Positions 35,212-45,518 are shown, counted from the first letter of the stretch. The stretch: DNA of 64,000 nucleotides from Streptomyces sp. ISL-96 (GCF_018614035.1 NZ_JAGGPA010000018.1:1-64000); one strand, 5' to 3'. Numbers and translations: made by a program. Notes: a model not told the origin generated them from the sequence alone.

Positions 35212-35364
35212 CGGAGCGCACCTTTCTGTACGGCGACGGCCGGAGTAAAGAGGGTGCTGCCGACTCTATCGGTACGTCGACAAAATGAGCAGGGCGGGGC
35301 ACTTATGAGCGGCATATCGGGATGAGATGCCCCTCGCGCGGGCGGTGGCAGGCCATGGGGGACC

Positions 35365-35904
35365 ATGGGGGGCGTGGCAGGTATGAAAGGCACAGGCAAG
35401 CAGACGGTCCGGAGCATGATGCTGTCGATGGCGGCGATCGGTGCCGTCGCCGCGAGCGTTTACATGTTCATCCCGCATGACGACTCGGTGGACCCCATCA
35501 AGCCGGTCGACTACCGGGTCGAGCTCATCACGGCGCGACGGGCGGCGCCCTACCCTGTGGCGGCCCCGGTGGGGCTCCCCGAGACCTGGAAGCCGACGTC
35601 GGTCACGTACGACCGGCAGGACGGCAACGCCTGGCATCTGGGCTTCCTCGACCCGGAGCGGCAGTACGTCGCGGTCGAGCAGTCGAACGGGCCCGCGGAG
35701 AAGTTCGTCCACAAGGTCAGCCAGCGGGCGGCGAAGACCGAGAAGACGGTGCTGGTCGGCGGCGAGACCTGGCAGCGCTGGGAGGGCCCGAAGTACGACG
35801 CGCTGGTGCGCGAGGAAAAGGGTGCGACGACGGTGGTCACGGGCACGGCGTCGCAGGAGCGGCTGGCGGAGATGGCCGGGGCGCTGGAAGCGAAGAAGTC
35901 CTGA
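35365..35904 (+). CDS. DUF4245 family protein
   Basis: 179-aa single-pass protein: a short cytoplasmic N-terminus, one helix (MMLSMAAIGAVAASVYMFI, residues about 19-38) and a ~140-residue extracytoplasmic domain with YRVELITARRAAPYPVAAPVGLPETWKPTSVTYD and a GGETWQRWEGPKYDALVRE stretch, matching DUF4245 proteins of actinomycetes, of unknown function. Start codon uncertain: ATG 35365 is used, but GTG 35374 and ATG 35383 (MKGTGKQT) are in frame and equally plausible; no strong ribosome-binding site helps. Conserved next to glpX in Streptomyces. A long hairpin terminator follows. Confidence 0.75.
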   Translation: MGGVAGMKGTGKQTVRSMMLSMAAIGAVAASVYMFIPHDDSVDPIKPVDYRVELITARRAAPYPVAAPVGLPETWKPTSVTYDRQDGNAWHLGFLDPERQYVAVEQSNGPAEKFVHKVSQRAAKTEKTVLVGGETWQRWEGPKYDALVREEKGATTVVTGTASQERLAEMAGALEAKKS

Positions 35905-35909
35905 AGCGC

Positions 35910-35967
35910 GACTGACACGGAGAAGCCGCCGCACCCCTCGCGGTGCGGCGGCTTCGCCGTGTCAGTC
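35910..35967. terminator. long hairpin between convergent genes
   Basis: ACTGACACGG plus AAGCCGCCGCACC pairs with GGTGCGGCGGCTT and CCGTGTCAGT across 35911-35966, with a small internal bulge, between the DUF4245 stop (35904) and the nitroreductase stop (35997). Confidence 0.8.
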
Positions 35968-35996
35968 GTCTCTGTCGTGTCTTGCGCGCCCCGTGA

Positions 35997-36587
35997 TCAG
36001 ACGGTGGTGATGACCTCGTCGTAGGTCAGGCGCGGGGAGCGCGGGAACCACGCGTCGTCGCCCGGCTTGCCGATGTTGACGATCATCAGCGGAGTGTGGT
36101 CGTCGTCCAGGAACTCCTTCTGGACGGCGGCGAAGTCGAAGCCGGTCATCGGGCCCGCGGCCAGGCCGGCGGCGCGGACGCCGACGATGAAGTACGCGGC
36201 CTGGAGGGCGGCGTTGAGACCGGCGGCCGACTCGCGGGCCGGGCGCTCGGAGAAGAACATGTCCTTGGCCTGCGGGAAGTGCGGAAGCAGCGCCGGGAGC
36301 TCCTCGTGGAACTCGTTGTCGGCGGCGAGGATCGCGACCAGCGGGGCGGAGGCGGTCTTCGGCTGGTTGCCCTCGGCCATGAGGGGCACGAGGCGCTCAC
36401 GAGCCTCGGCGGAGCGGACCAGGACGACACGCAGCGGCGACTGGTTGAACGCGGTCGGGCCGAACTTGACCAGGTCGTAGATCGCCTGGACCTGCTCCTC
36501 GGTCACCGGCTCGTCGGTGAAGGTGTTCGCGGTGCGGGCCTCACGGAAGAGGAGGTCCTGGGCGGCGGGGTCAAGAACGAGAGACAT
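35997..36587 (-). CDS. nitroreductase-family protein (malonic semialdehyde reductase-like)
   Basis: 196-aa flavin-dependent reductase of the RutE/HadB-type. Recognisable: SLVLDPAAQDLLFREARTANTFTDEPVTEEQVQAIYDLVKFGPTAFNQSPLRVVLVRSAEARERLVPLMAEGN, with the R-T-x-N loop and FMN-binding stretches, and AGLAAGPMTGFDFAAVQKEF. RutE-type members reduce malonic semialdehyde from pyrimidine catabolism; other close relatives act on nitroaromatics, so the substrate is not certain. ATG at 36587 with GGAAGG 8 nt upstream. No pyrimidine-degradation genes lie nearby. Confidence 0.85.
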   Translation of the reverse strand: MSLVLDPAAQDLLFREARTANTFTDEPVTEEQVQAIYDLVKFGPTAFNQSPLRVVLVRSAEARERLVPLMAEGNQPKTASAPLVAILAADNEFHEELPALLPHFPQAKDMFFSERPARESAAGLNAALQAAYFIVGVRAAGLAAGPMTGFDFAAVQKEFLDDDHTPLMIVNIGKPGDDAWFPRSPRLTYDEVITTV

Positions 36588-36725
36588 GCGGCTTACCTTC
36601 CGGACGTGCAAGGGGGGTCAAGCGGGTCAGGCTGTGATCTCACCGTAAGCCAAGGTGTGTTAACTTTCAACTAAAACGGCGCCGCAGTGGTCCACTTCAC
36701 AGCGGAACTTTGCTTGCCCCCGCCC

Positions 36726-36938
36726 TCAGCTCTCGTCGGCGAGCGAGGCGTCCAGGCGCGCCCTGGCCCCCTCCAGCCACCGCCGGCAGACCTTCGCCAG
36801 CTCCTCGCCGCGCTCCCACAGCGCCAGCGACTCCTCCAGCGTCGTACCGCCCGCTTCCAGGCGTCGTACGACGTCGATCAGCTCGTCCCGGGCCTGCTCG
36901 TACCCGAGGGGCGTCGCCGCTTCGTCCGTCTGTGCCAT
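36726..36938 (-). CDS. xseB: exodeoxyribonuclease VII small subunit
   Basis: 70-aa XseB subunit that binds the large subunit in several copies to form the ssDNA exonuclease VII. Sequence LGYEQARDELIDVVRRLEAGGTTLEESLALWERGEELAKVCRRWLEGARARLDA is the family core, including the Leu-rich coiled-coil. ATG at 36938. It follows xseA by 28 nt and is co-directional, matching the usual xseA-xseB order. Confidence 0.93.
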   Translation of the reverse strand: MAQTDEAATPLGYEQARDELIDVVRRLEAGGTTLEESLALWERGEELAKVCRRWLEGARARLDASLADES

Positions 36939-36966
36939 GTGATCCACCCTATGTGTGCGTACGAGG

Positions 36967-38175
36967 TCACTCCGCGACCCGCACTGTGAACTCGCCCTCG
37001 GCCACCCGCGCCCGCAGCTCGTCGCCCGCCGTGACCTCGTCCGGGGAGCGGACCACCGCGCCGTCCGCCCGCTGAAGCACCGCGTACCCCCGCTCCAGCG
37101 TCGCCGCCGGCGACAGCGCCACCACCCGCGCACGGGTGTGCGACAGCTCCGAGTCGGCGCGGTCCAGCAGATGCCCCAGCGTGCGCCGGCTGCGCGCCAC
37201 CAGCGCCTCGACCTCCGCCTCGCGGTCCTCCACCATCCGGTGCGGCCGCTCCATCACCGGCCGGGCCAGCGCGTGCGCCAGCCCCCGCTCCTCGCGGTCC
37301 ATCAGTCCGCGTACGGTCCGCAGCGCCCGGTCACGCAGCAGCTGGACGCGGTTCAGCTCCTCGCCCACGTCCGGCACGACCTTCTTCGCCGCGTCGGTCG
37401 GCGTCGAAGCCCGGACGTCGGCCACCAGGTCCAGCAGCGGCGAGTCCGGCTCGTGCCCGATGGCCGACACCACCGGCGTACGGCACCCGAACACGGTCCG
37501 TACGAGCTGCTCGTCCGAGAACGGCAGCAGATCCTCGACGCTGCCCCCGCCGCGCGCCACGATGATCACGTCGACGTCCGGCAGCTCGTCCAGCTCCTTG
37601 ACGGCCTGGACGACCTGCGCGACCGCGCTCACCCCCTGCACCGCCACGTTCCGCACTTCGAAGCGGACGGCGGGCCAGCGCCGGCGTGCGTTCTCCAGGA
37701 CGTCGCGCTCGGCCGCCGACGCCCGGCCCGTGACCAGCCCGATGCACTGCGGCAGGAACGGCAGGGGCCGCTTGCGGTCCAGCGCGAAGAGCCCCTCGCC
37801 CGCCAGGGCCTTCTTCAGGTGCTCCAGCCGCGCGAGCAGCTCCCCGATCCCGACCGGCTTTATCGCCGTCGCGCGCAGCGAAAGCTGCCCGCGCGGCGCG
37901 TACCACTCGGGCTTCGCGTGCACCACGACCCGCGCGCCCTCCGCCACCACGTCCGCGATCGGGTCGAAGACCTGCCTGAAGCACGTCACGCCCACCGAGA
38001 TGTCGTGCGAGGGGTCGCGCAGCGTCAGAAAGACGACCCCGGCGCCCGGCCTGCGCGAGATCTGCGTGATCTGACCCTCGACCCACACCGCGCCGAGCCG
38101 GTCGATCCACCCGCCGATGAGGCGCGAGACCTGACCGACCGGCAGCGGGGCGTCGGCGGACGTATTCAGAGCCAT
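36967..38175 (-). CDS. xseA: exodeoxyribonuclease VII large subunit
   Basis: 402-aa catalytic subunit with the N-terminal OB fold ([45 protein letters not shown]), the catalytic core ([105 protein letters not shown]) and a C-terminal coiled coil (about 290-400). Leaderless start: a TAGCCT -10 box lies 6 nt before the ATG on the minus strand with no Shine-Dalgarno. First gene of the xseA-xseB operon; it degrades single-stranded DNA to oligonucleotides. Confidence 0.95.
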   Translation of the reverse strand: MALNTSADAPLPVGQVSRLIGGWIDRLGAVWVEGQITQISRRPGAGVVFLTLRDPSHDISVGVTCFRQVFDPIADVVAEGARVVVHAKPEWYAPRGQLSLRATAIKPVGIGELLARLEHLKKALAGEGLFALDRKRPLPFLPQCIGLVTGRASAAERDVLENARRRWPAVRFEVRNVAVQGVSAVAQVVQAVKELDELPDVDVIIVARGGGSVEDLLPFSDEQLVRTVFGCRTPVVSAIGHEPDSPLLDLVADVRASTPTDAAKKVVPDVGEELNRVQLLRDRALRTVRGLMDREERGLAHALARPVMERPHRMVEDREAEVEALVARSRRTLGHLLDRADSELSHTRARVVALSPAATLERGYAVLQRADGAVVRSPDEVTAGDELRARVAEGEFTVRVAE

Positions 38176-38184
38176 GTACGAAGG

Positions 38185-39558
38185 CTAGCCGCCGCCACTG
38201 ACACCCATGCCGGTCCGACGCCCCCGTTGCACGGCCACCACCACCAGCCCCACCGCCAGCCACAGCGCGCCCACCACCTGCGCCGCGCCCGACGCCTCCG
38301 CGATCACCGCCACCGCCACCGCCGCACCCAGCACCGGCAGCAGCACGTGCCGCCACCACACCGGCGGCCCTTCCATCCTCCGTACGGCGAACCAGCCCAC
38401 CACCGACGCGTGCAGCAGCACGAACGCCGTCAGCGCCCCGATGTCGACCACCGACACCAGATGGTCCAGGCCGTCGTCGCGCCGGGACGCCCACACCGCC
38501 GCCACCAGCGTCACCACGGCCGCGACCCCCAGCGCGATCCTCGGTACGCCGGAAGCGGCATCCACCTTCGCCAGTACGCGCGGCAGCCGCCCCTCCCTGG
38601 CCATCGCGAACAGCAGCCGCCCGGCCGCCGCCTGCCCCGCCAGCGCCGCGAAGGCCGCCCCGACCGCCTTGCTCACCGCCACCAGGTCTCCCAGCCAGGT
38701 CGCGATCGACGCATCGAGCGCGTCGTAGAACGCGGTCCCCTGCTTCCCCGGATCCGCGGCGAGCTCCGCCGCCGACACCGGCTGGAGCAGCGCCGCGAGA
38801 TACGTCTGCGTCACGAACAGCGCGCCCGCGAGCCCCAGGCAGAACAGCACCGCCCGCGCCACCTTCGCCGACCCGCCCGTCACCTCCTCCGCGAACGACG
38901 CGATCGCGTCGAACCCCAGATACGACAGCACCGCCACCGACACCGCGCCCAGGACCGCCGCGAGCGAGAAGCCGCCCATGGAGCCGTCGCCGGTCAGCGG
39001 CGACAGCCAGCCGCGCCGCGCCCCGTCCTGCGTGAGCACCACGACGGCGGCCACCACGAAGACCCCCAGCACCACGATCTCCATGGCGAGCACCGCGAAG
39101 CCCACGCGCGCGGCGGCCCGTACGCCCCACATGTTCAGCCCCGTGGTCACCACCACCGCGAGCGCCGTCCACACCCACTGCGAAACGGCCGGCACGAGCG
39201 CGTGCATCGCGATTCCGGAGAAGAGATACGCGACCGCCGGAATGAGCACGTAGTCGAGCATCGCCATCCACCCGGCGATGAACCCGGGGCCCTCGCCGAG
39301 CGCCTTGCGGGCGTACGCGAAGACCGAGCCCGCCTGGGGGACCACCCGCACCATTTGGGCGTAACTGAATGCGGTGAACGCCATCGCGACCGTCGCGACG
39401 AGATAGACGAGGGCCACCGCCCCGTGCGACTTGGCGTCGAGCGTCCCGAAGACGCCGACGGGCGCCATGGGGGCGATGAAAAGCAGCCCGTAGACGACGA
39501 GATCGCGGAATCCAAGACTCCGCCGCAGCCCCGCGGTCGCCCTCACGGTCACGGTCAT
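38185..39558 (-). CDS. APC-family amino acid/polyamine permease
   Basis: 457-aa permease with 12 predicted helices and APC features: GLRRSLGFRDLVVYGLLFIAPMAPVGVFGTL (unwound first helix), SVFAYARKALGEGPGFIAGWMAMLDYVLIPAVAYL, YLGFDAIASFAEEVTGGSAKVARAVLFCLG and SVVDIGALTAFVLLHASVVGWFAVRR. The substrate is unknown; putrescine-type permeases (PuuP) are similar in outline. ATG at 39558 with GGAGG 5 nt upstream. It ends 10 nt before xseA's promoter, so the two are separate units. Divergent from ispH across 97 bp. Confidence 0.88.
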   Translation of the reverse strand: MTVTVRATAGLRRSLGFRDLVVYGLLFIAPMAPVGVFGTLDAKSHGAVALVYLVATVAMAFTAFSYAQMVRVVPQAGSVFAYARKALGEGPGFIAGWMAMLDYVLIPAVAYLFSGIAMHALVPAVSQWVWTALAVVVTTGLNMWGVRAAARVGFAVLAMEIVVLGVFVVAAVVVLTQDGARRGWLSPLTGDGSMGGFSLAAVLGAVSVAVLSYLGFDAIASFAEEVTGGSAKVARAVLFCLGLAGALFVTQTYLAALLQPVSAAELAADPGKQGTAFYDALDASIATWLGDLVAVSKAVGAAFAALAGQAAAGRLLFAMAREGRLPRVLAKVDAASGVPRIALGVAAVVTLVAAVWASRRDDGLDHLVSVVDIGALTAFVLLHASVVGWFAVRRMEGPPVWWRHVLLPVLGAAVAVAVIAEASGAAQVVGALWLAVGLVVVAVQRGRRTGMGVSGGG

Positions 39559-39655
39559 CGCGCCTCCGTACGTGGAACCAGGCGTCCAGTCTTGATCACC
39601 GAGGCGGTTCAGCGGCGTCCCCTGGCCTGCGTGGCGCGGCCTTACGATGGTGGAC

Positions 39656-40636
39656 ATGACTGCTACCGCCGCCCGTCGTGTCCTTCTCGCCGCTCCCCGT
39701 GGCTACTGCGCGGGCGTGGACCGTGCCGTGATCGCCGTGGAGAAGGCTCTGGAGCAGTACGGGGCGCCGATCTACGTCCGGCACGAGATCGTCCACAACA
39801 AGTACGTCGTGCAGACCCTGGAGAAGAAGGGTGCGATCTTCGTGGACGTGACGGCGGAGGTCCCCGAGGGCTCGATCGTCATGTTCTCCGCGCACGGCGT
39901 CGCGCCGGCCGTGCACGAGGAGGCCGCCGAGCGGAAGCTCGCGACGATCGACGCGACCTGCCCGCTGGTCACCAAGGTCCACAAGGAAGCGGTCCGCTTC
40001 GCCAAGGAGGACTACGACATCCTCCTGATCGGCCACGAGGGCCACGAGGAAGTCATCGGCACCTCCGGCGAGGCCCCCGACCACATCACCCTGGTCGACG
40101 GCCCCGAGGACGTCGCCAACGTCTCCGTACGCGACGAGTCGAAGGTCGTCTGGCTCTCCCAGACGACGCTCTCCGTGGACGAGACGATGGAGACCGTCGA
40201 CGCCCTGAAGGAGAAGTTCCCGAACCTGCTCTCGCCTCCCAGTGACGACATCTGCTACGCCACGCAGAACCGTCAGATCGCGGTGAAGAAGCTGGCCGAG
40301 GACGCGCAGCTCGTCATCGTCGTGGGCTCCAAGAACTCCTCGAACTCCATCCGCATGGTCGAGGTCGCCCTGGACGCCGGCGCCCCCGCCGCGCACCTGG
40401 TGGACTTCGCCGACGAGATCGACGAGGCGTGGCTGGAAGGCGTCACGACGGTCGGTCTGACCTCTGGCGCCTCGGTGCCCGACGTCCTGGTCGACGGCGT
40501 ACTGGAATGGCTGGCCGAGCGCGGTTACGGCGACGTCGAGACGGTGAAGACCGCCGACGAGTCGATCACCTTCTCGCTGCCCAAGGAGCTGCGCCGCGAC
40601 CTGCGAGCCGAAGCGGCCCGCCTCTCCGGAAAGTGA
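39656..40636 (+). CDS. ispH: 4-hydroxy-3-methylbut-2-enyl diphosphate reductase
   Basis: 326-aa Fe-S enzyme of the MEP pathway that makes isopentenyl and dimethylallyl diphosphate. The three cluster cysteines are in [26 protein letters not shown] and [20 protein letters not shown]. The start is the ATG at 39656, 7 nt after a TACGAT -10 box (39643-39648), so it is leaderless; two upstream in-frame codons (ATG 39647, GTG 39650) overlap the box itself. Isoprenoid precursors made here feed the cis-prenyltransferase gene at 5480 and others. Confidence 0.93.
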   Translation: MTATAARRVLLAAPRGYCAGVDRAVIAVEKALEQYGAPIYVRHEIVHNKYVVQTLEKKGAIFVDVTAEVPEGSIVMFSAHGVAPAVHEEAAERKLATIDATCPLVTKVHKEAVRFAKEDYDILLIGHEGHEEVIGTSGEAPDHITLVDGPEDVANVSVRDESKVVWLSQTTLSVDETMETVDALKEKFPNLLSPPSDDICYATQNRQIAVKKLAEDAQLVIVVGSKNSSNSIRMVEVALDAGAPAAHLVDFADEIDEAWLEGVTTVGLTSGASVPDVLVDGVLEWLAERGYGDVETVKTADESITFSLPKELRRDLRAEAARLSGK

Positions 40637-40678
40637 CTTTCAGCGACACTGTCAGTGCCACACCGTAACGTTGAGTCC

Positions 40679-41419
40679 ATGAACGTGTTCGGAGTGGACA
40701 TCGGCGGATCCGGCATCAAGGGCGCTCCCGTAGACCTGGAGCGCGGCGACCTGGCGCAGCCGCGGCACAAGGTACTGACCCCGCACCCTGCCACGCCGTC
40801 CGGCGTGGCGGGGTGCGTCCATGAGGTCGTCAGCCATTTCGGCTGGAGCGGCCCGGTCGGCGTCACCTTCCCCGGAGTGGTCACGGGCGGCATCACCCGT
40901 ACCGCCGCGAACGTCGACAAGGGCTGGATCGACGTCGACGCGCGGGCCCTGCTCAGTGACCGCCTGGGCCTGCCGGTCACCGTCCTCAACGACGCCGACG
41001 CGGCCGGCGTCGCCGAGATGACGTTCGGCGCGGGCGCGGGCCGCAAGGGCACGGTCTTCCTGCTCACGTTCGGTACGGGCATCGGCAGCGCACTCTTCCG
41101 TGACGGCATCCTGGTGCCCAACACCGAGCTGGGTCATCTGGAGCTGAACGGCCAGGACGCGGAGAAGCACGCGTCCACGAAGGCCAAGGAGGACGAGGAC
41201 CTGAGCTGGGAGCAGTGGGCGCACCGGGTTCAGAAGTACCTGGCGCACCTGGAGATGCTGTTCTCGCCGGAGCTCTTCATCATCGGCGGCGGGGTGAGCC
41301 GCAAGGCCGCGAAGTTTCTCCCGCTGGTCGAGGGCATCCGTGCGGAGATCGTCCCCGCGCAGCTACAGAACAACGCGGGGATCGTGGGCGCCGCGATGGC
41401 GGCAGGCGCGGCTTCCTAG
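40679..41419 (+). CDS. ppgK: polyphosphate glucokinase
   Basis: 246-aa ROK-type kinase that phosphorylates glucose using inorganic polyphosphate (and ATP). Motifs: DIGGSGIKGAPVDL, GVTFPGVVTGG, VLNDADAAGVAEMTFGAG, VFLLTFGTGIGSALFRDG and LGHLELNGQDAEKHASTKAKEDEDLSWEQWAHRV, the last being the polyphosphate glucokinase feature that replaces the usual ROK zinc loop. ATG start 7 nt after TAACGT (40666-40671), leaderless. It directly follows ispH with a 42-bp gap. The start codon is the same family position as in characterised ppgK. Confidence 0.93.
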   Translation: MNVFGVDIGGSGIKGAPVDLERGDLAQPRHKVLTPHPATPSGVAGCVHEVVSHFGWSGPVGVTFPGVVTGGITRTAANVDKGWIDVDARALLSDRLGLPVTVLNDADAAGVAEMTFGAGAGRKGTVFLLTFGTGIGSALFRDGILVPNTELGHLELNGQDAEKHASTKAKEDEDLSWEQWAHRVQKYLAHLEMLFSPELFIIGGGVSRKAAKFLPLVEGIRAEIVPAQLQNNAGIVGAAMAAGAAS

Positions 41420-41426
41420 CTCACAG

Positions 41427-42014
41427 CTACTCCACAGGGTCGGGGCTCGGCCGCCTGGCGGCGCCGCGCTGGGCGGCGGCGGCCTGGATCGCCCGCCGCC
41501 GGGTCATCAGCCGCACCTTGCGTACGGTCGCGATGACCCCGGCGACGAGCGTGCCGCCGTACAGCCAGCCCGCGTGTACGGCGAGCGCCGTGACCACGGC
41601 CATGATCCGGCTGCCGAACCCGCTCGCGCCCCCGGCGATCGGCACCAGGCCGACGGCGAAGGCGATGGGTACGGCGATCGGCGCGGTGACCAGGTCGGCG
41701 GGTCGCACCCACAGCGCGGTCAGGGCGCTGACCGGCAGGAACAGCAGCCCGTACACGATCGGCGAACCGCCGAACAGCAGCCGGTCGAGACCGCCGAGCA
41801 CCAGCATCACGGCGGCGGCGAACAGCCCGCTGCCGAGCCCGGTGAGCCGGGGGTTGGGCAGCCGTCGCAGGGCCAGCACGACGGGCGGCACGGGACGTGC
41901 CGGTCTCGCCGCCACCCGGTAGACGGCGGCGGCGTCGGCGGACCGGCCCGAGGGGAGCAGGGGGGTCTGCGACTGCTGCTGGGGACGAGGGGGACGTGCC
42001 CTGTGTTGCTCCAC
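41427..42014 (-). CDS. DUF6542 membrane protein
   Basis: 195-aa protein with a 60-residue proline/arginine-rich N-terminus and four hydrophobic segments (GSGLFAAAVMLVLGGLDRLLF, IVYGLLFLPVSALTALWV, IAVPIAFAVGLVPIAGG, AVVTALAVHAGWLYGGTLVAGV), ending in a basic tail. It matches the DUF6542 proteins that Streptomyces carry between ppgK and ychF; function unknown. ATG start at 42014. It is convergent with ppgK (8 bp between stops) and divergent from ychF, sharing the 204-bp gap with it. Confidence 0.8.
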   Translation of the reverse strand: MEQHRARPPRPQQQSQTPLLPSGRSADAAAVYRVAARPARPVPPVVLALRRLPNPRLTGLGSGLFAAAVMLVLGGLDRLLFGGSPIVYGLLFLPVSALTALWVRPADLVTAPIAVPIAFAVGLVPIAGGASGFGSRIMAVVTALAVHAGWLYGGTLVAGVIATVRKVRLMTRRRAIQAAAAQRGAARRPSPDPVE

Positions 42015-42218
42015 CTGGACAACGTAGGTCGCAGGGAGGGATGAATCAGGCGCAGGACACGCCCTTTGGCCGACCTTGGCCCTGCGTTCGACGCAACGTG
42101 GCCGATCGAAGCCCCCTGAAGGCTCCCGCAGCTCCCGTCGTCGGCCTCCCGCCGCCCGCCCGTAAACTGGGGGATCGGTCCACTCCCGGGCCAGTCCTCA
42201 CTTCAGGAAGTCGCCAAC

Positions 42219-43307
<1,089 letters not shown>

Positions 43308-43351
43308 TCAGTTCGTTACTTTGAGCTAGGTGAATCGTCAAGTTCACAGGT

Positions 43352-43389
43352 GGTAAGGGGTCGACTCTTTCGGGAGTCGGCCCCTTACC
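43352..43389. terminator. ychF terminator copy inside the island
   Basis: GGTAAGGGGTCGACTC (43352-43367) pairs with GAGTCGGCCCCTTACC (43374-43389), 16 bp with one G-U. A near-identical hairpin lies at 52266-52293 after att core 3, at almost the same distance from its core, so this is a duplicated chromosomal terminator. Confidence 0.8.
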
Positions 43390-43396
43390 CGTTCCC

Positions 43397-43416
43397 GTGC
43401 TGGATAGGTGCTGGAT
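43397..43416 (+). repeat. arm-type direct repeats (GTGCTGGAT x2, 11-bp period)
   Basis: GTGCTGGAT at 43397-43405 and 43408-43416, offset by one helical turn. The same pair recurs before both distal att cores and once inside the island, as expected for integrase arm sites. Confidence 0.7.
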
Positions 43417-43587
43417 TCTCTGATGTGTCGTCACCTGGGCATGGACTTGAAGTTGTCGCCGAGATGGGACGTCGACGGCCGACGGGATGGCTCGTCAGTT
43501 TGCCTGTGAGTTGCCAGCCTGCGCACCGGGACCGGCGAAACGGAGCACGTACAGCACCGCGTCTTCTCTGCAAGATCCTCGGGGGTC

Positions 43588-44757
43588 TTAGTCGGCAGGC
43601 AGTTCGAGCATCGGCTGGAAGGCGGAGTCCTCCTCATCGGGAACGTACGGGAGGAAGTCGTCGGGGACGGTGCGGGCGGCGGTGGCAAGGAGGCGGCCGA
43701 GGACTTCCCGTTCGGTGGCCGGTGGGAGCCCAAGGGCGGTGAGGAGGCGATCGCGGACCGCGGGGTGGTCCGGGTGGTCGTCGAGGTAGTCGGAGTTGAG
43801 GGCCGGGGCGCGGAAGCCGGCCAGGGCGTCGTGCCAGGACGGGAGGACGATGGTGAGGGTCAGGGCCTCGGCGAGGGATTCGGCGATCAGGGAGGCTCGA
43901 CCCTCGGAGTCGGTGTAGAGGACGGGCCGAGGGCTGCCGGGGACGGCCGGGCCGCATAGGTAGTGGGTGCCGCCCGCGTTGCAGCCGGCGACGGGCTCCA
44001 CCAGGAGGCCGTTGGGCAGGGCGATCGACTCGATCGGGTCGGTGCGGACGAGGTCGAACTCTCCGTCGCAGGCCAGGTAGGAAGCGGCCTCGGGGTGCGC
44101 GGCGATCCTGCGGAGCAGTGCGTCGTGCGAGAGGGCGGCCGGGTTGAGGGCTGCGGTGATCGCAGGGGTGAGGGGATGTCCGGCGAGGACGTGGCGGACG
44201 GCGTCGAGGGGGACTGGGCGCTCGTAATAGTCCTCGAATTGGGCCTGGACAGCCTCGGCGGAGCGGTCGGCGAGGAGGCGGAAGAGGAAGCCGGAGCCGT
44301 CCGGGTCATCGCTGCCGGGCGGGAAGGCGATGGCTGAGCCGGTGCGCCAGGCCCTGTTGCCGGTCGCCCGCCACAGGCAGGCGGTGACGCGAGGGACGTC
44401 GACGCCCTTGTCACGGCAGGCGGGTTCGTCCAGAAGCGAGCTCAACGCGGCGGGCACTTCGTCGATGACACCGGGCCAGACCTGCTCGTCGTCCGTCCCG
44501 TACGGGCTCATCTCCGACTCGTGGTCGAACCCGCGTATGAGCACGCCGGCCGGGGTGAAGTGGACGGAGAAATCGTCCCCCGAGCCGTTCTCCATCAAGG
44601 CCGTCTCTTCGCCGGGACCCCGGGATGTGTCGAAGGCGTAGCGGCAGAACTGCGAATCGCCGCCGATCGTGGCGTCCAGAATGGCCAGCGCACGCAGGTG
44701 GGCGCGGAGTTTGGCGGGCTCGGGGAGGAGGGCGGCTATCTCGTGCACTGTGCTCAT
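43588..44757 (-). CDS. hypothetical protein (island-encoded, 389 aa)
   Basis: 389-aa soluble protein without a family I can name. It begins MSTVHEIAALLPEPAKLRAHLRALAILDATIGGDSQFCRYAF; the middle has a FLFRLLADRSAEAVQAQFEDYYERPVPLDAVRHVLAGHPLTPAI stretch and the C-terminal third reads GTHYLCGPAV, RPVLYTDSEGRASLIAESLAEALTLTIVLPSWHDAL, which recalls SMI1/KNR4 (SUKH)-type domains used as immunity proteins, but the match is too loose to call. ATG at 44757; no clear ribosome-binding site. It lies in the first island segment beside a RelE/Phd pair, on the same strand. Codon use is slightly less extreme than in the core genes. Confidence 0.55.
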   Translation of the reverse strand: MSTVHEIAALLPEPAKLRAHLRALAILDATIGGDSQFCRYAFDTSRGPGEETALMENGSGDDFSVHFTPAGVLIRGFDHESEMSPYGTDDEQVWPGVIDEVPAALSSLLDEPACRDKGVDVPRVTACLWRATGNRAWRTGSAIAFPPGSDDPDGSGFLFRLLADRSAEAVQAQFEDYYERPVPLDAVRHVLAGHPLTPAITAALNPAALSHDALLRRIAAHPEAASYLACDGEFDLVRTDPIESIALPNGLLVEPVAGCNAGGTHYLCGPAVPGSPRPVLYTDSEGRASLIAESLAEALTLTIVLPSWHDALAGFRAPALNSDYLDDHPDHPAVRDRLLTALGLPPATEREVLGRLLATAARTVPDDFLPYVPDEEDSAFQPMLELPAD

Positions 44758-44806
44758 GGCGCCATGAAAGCAGCCACCACTGACAACACGTGTTCCTGGC
44801 GCAGGT

Positions 44807-45070
44807 TCAGGTGTCGTAAACGGTGGAGCGATGCCCGACGTGCACGACCCACACCACCAGCTCTCCGTTGTCGATTGTGTAGACGACGCGGTAGTCACCC
44901 ACTCGTAGGCGGCGGCGCTCGGGCTGGGACACGAGTGCGGTGGTGTTGAAGCCGAGTGGGTCGCTTTCCAGCTCGGTCAGCTTGGCCAGGATGCGGAGCG
45001 CCATGTCGCGGGGGATCTTGCGTAGCTCTGTCTGAGCTTCGGGTCGGAAGACGGTGCGGTACTCACTCAC
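44807..45070 (-). CDS. RelE/ParE-family toxin
   Basis: 87-aa toxin of the RelE superfamily: YRTVFRPEAQTELRKIPRDMALRILAKLTELESDPLGFNTTALVSQPERRRLRVGDYRVVYTIDNGELVVWVVHVGHRSTVYDT, with the conserved R-x-G-D-Y-R-V-V-Y block and catalytic-region His/Arg. It would act as a ribosome-dependent mRNA endonuclease or a gyrase inhibitor depending on subfamily. Its start overlaps the antitoxin stop by 8 nt (45063-45070), so the two are coupled with the antitoxin first. The pair lies inside the integrative-element remnant and may stabilise it. Confidence 0.9.
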   Translation of the reverse strand: MSEYRTVFRPEAQTELRKIPRDMALRILAKLTELESDPLGFNTTALVSQPERRRLRVGDYRVVYTIDNGELVVWVVHVGHRSTVYDT

Positions 45071-45332
45071 TGCGTGCCAGCGTCTCCCTCATGATGTCCT
45101 CAATCGGGATGCCGGCTGTCGGATTCGCCATGCGCTCGTCGATGATCCGGTTGATCTCGCGCTCTTCCCACTCCTGGTACTTCCGAAGCACCTCGATGGA
45201 CACGACCGCGGCGACTTCCTTGCCTCGGCGTGTGATCACGGTGGGTACGTCGTCCCGGTCGGCCCGCTCCACGACCTCAGCCAGGTGTGCGCGCACATCG
45301 CGGATGGACTCTATTGGCAAGGGCTGCGTCAT
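45063..45332 (-). CDS. Phd/YefM-type antitoxin
   Basis: 89-aa antitoxin with an N-terminal Phd/YefM DNA-binding domain (SIRDVRAHLAEVVERADRDDVPTVITRRGKEVAAVVSIEVLRKYQ) and a C-terminal toxin-binding tail. ATG at 45332 (MTQPLPIE); the frame remains open to 45368 but that part has no family match. It precedes the RelE toxin with an 8-nt overlap. Autoregulation by the pair is expected; a small palindrome was not obvious upstream. Confidence 0.88.
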   Translation of the reverse strand: MTQPLPIESIRDVRAHLAEVVERADRDDVPTVITRRGKEVAAVVSIEVLRKYQEWEEREINRIIDERMANPTAGIPIEDIMRETLARSE

Positions 45333-45431
45333 GCGCACAAGCGTACCGAGTGCCCCATGTGTACGCAACGTCGCGGCGTCGGTCGGTCCTGGTCCTTTCT
45401 CGCGGCCTGATGCGCTGGATGATCCCCGACG

Positions 45432-45451
45432 GTGCTGGATTGGTGCTGGAT
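45432..45451 (+). repeat. arm-type direct repeats (GTGCTGGAT x2, 11-bp period)
   Basis: GTGCTGGAT at 45432-45440 and 45443-45451, exactly 49 nt before att core 2. The intervening sequence is homologous to the matching interval before core 3. Confidence 0.75.
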
Positions 45452-45500
45452 AAGATCTCTCAAACCCCTGTTTTCGCAGGTCGGAGCGCTGTGCTGAAGA

Positions 45501-45518
45501 TTCCGTTTCAACGTGTAG
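45501..45518 (+). mobile_element. att core 2 (internal)
   Basis: TTCCGTTTCAACGTGTAG, again encoding FRFNV-stop (14 of 18 identical to core 1), out of any ychF frame. Together with the arm repeats 49 nt upstream it looks like the right end of a first element and the left end of a second. Confidence 0.7.
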
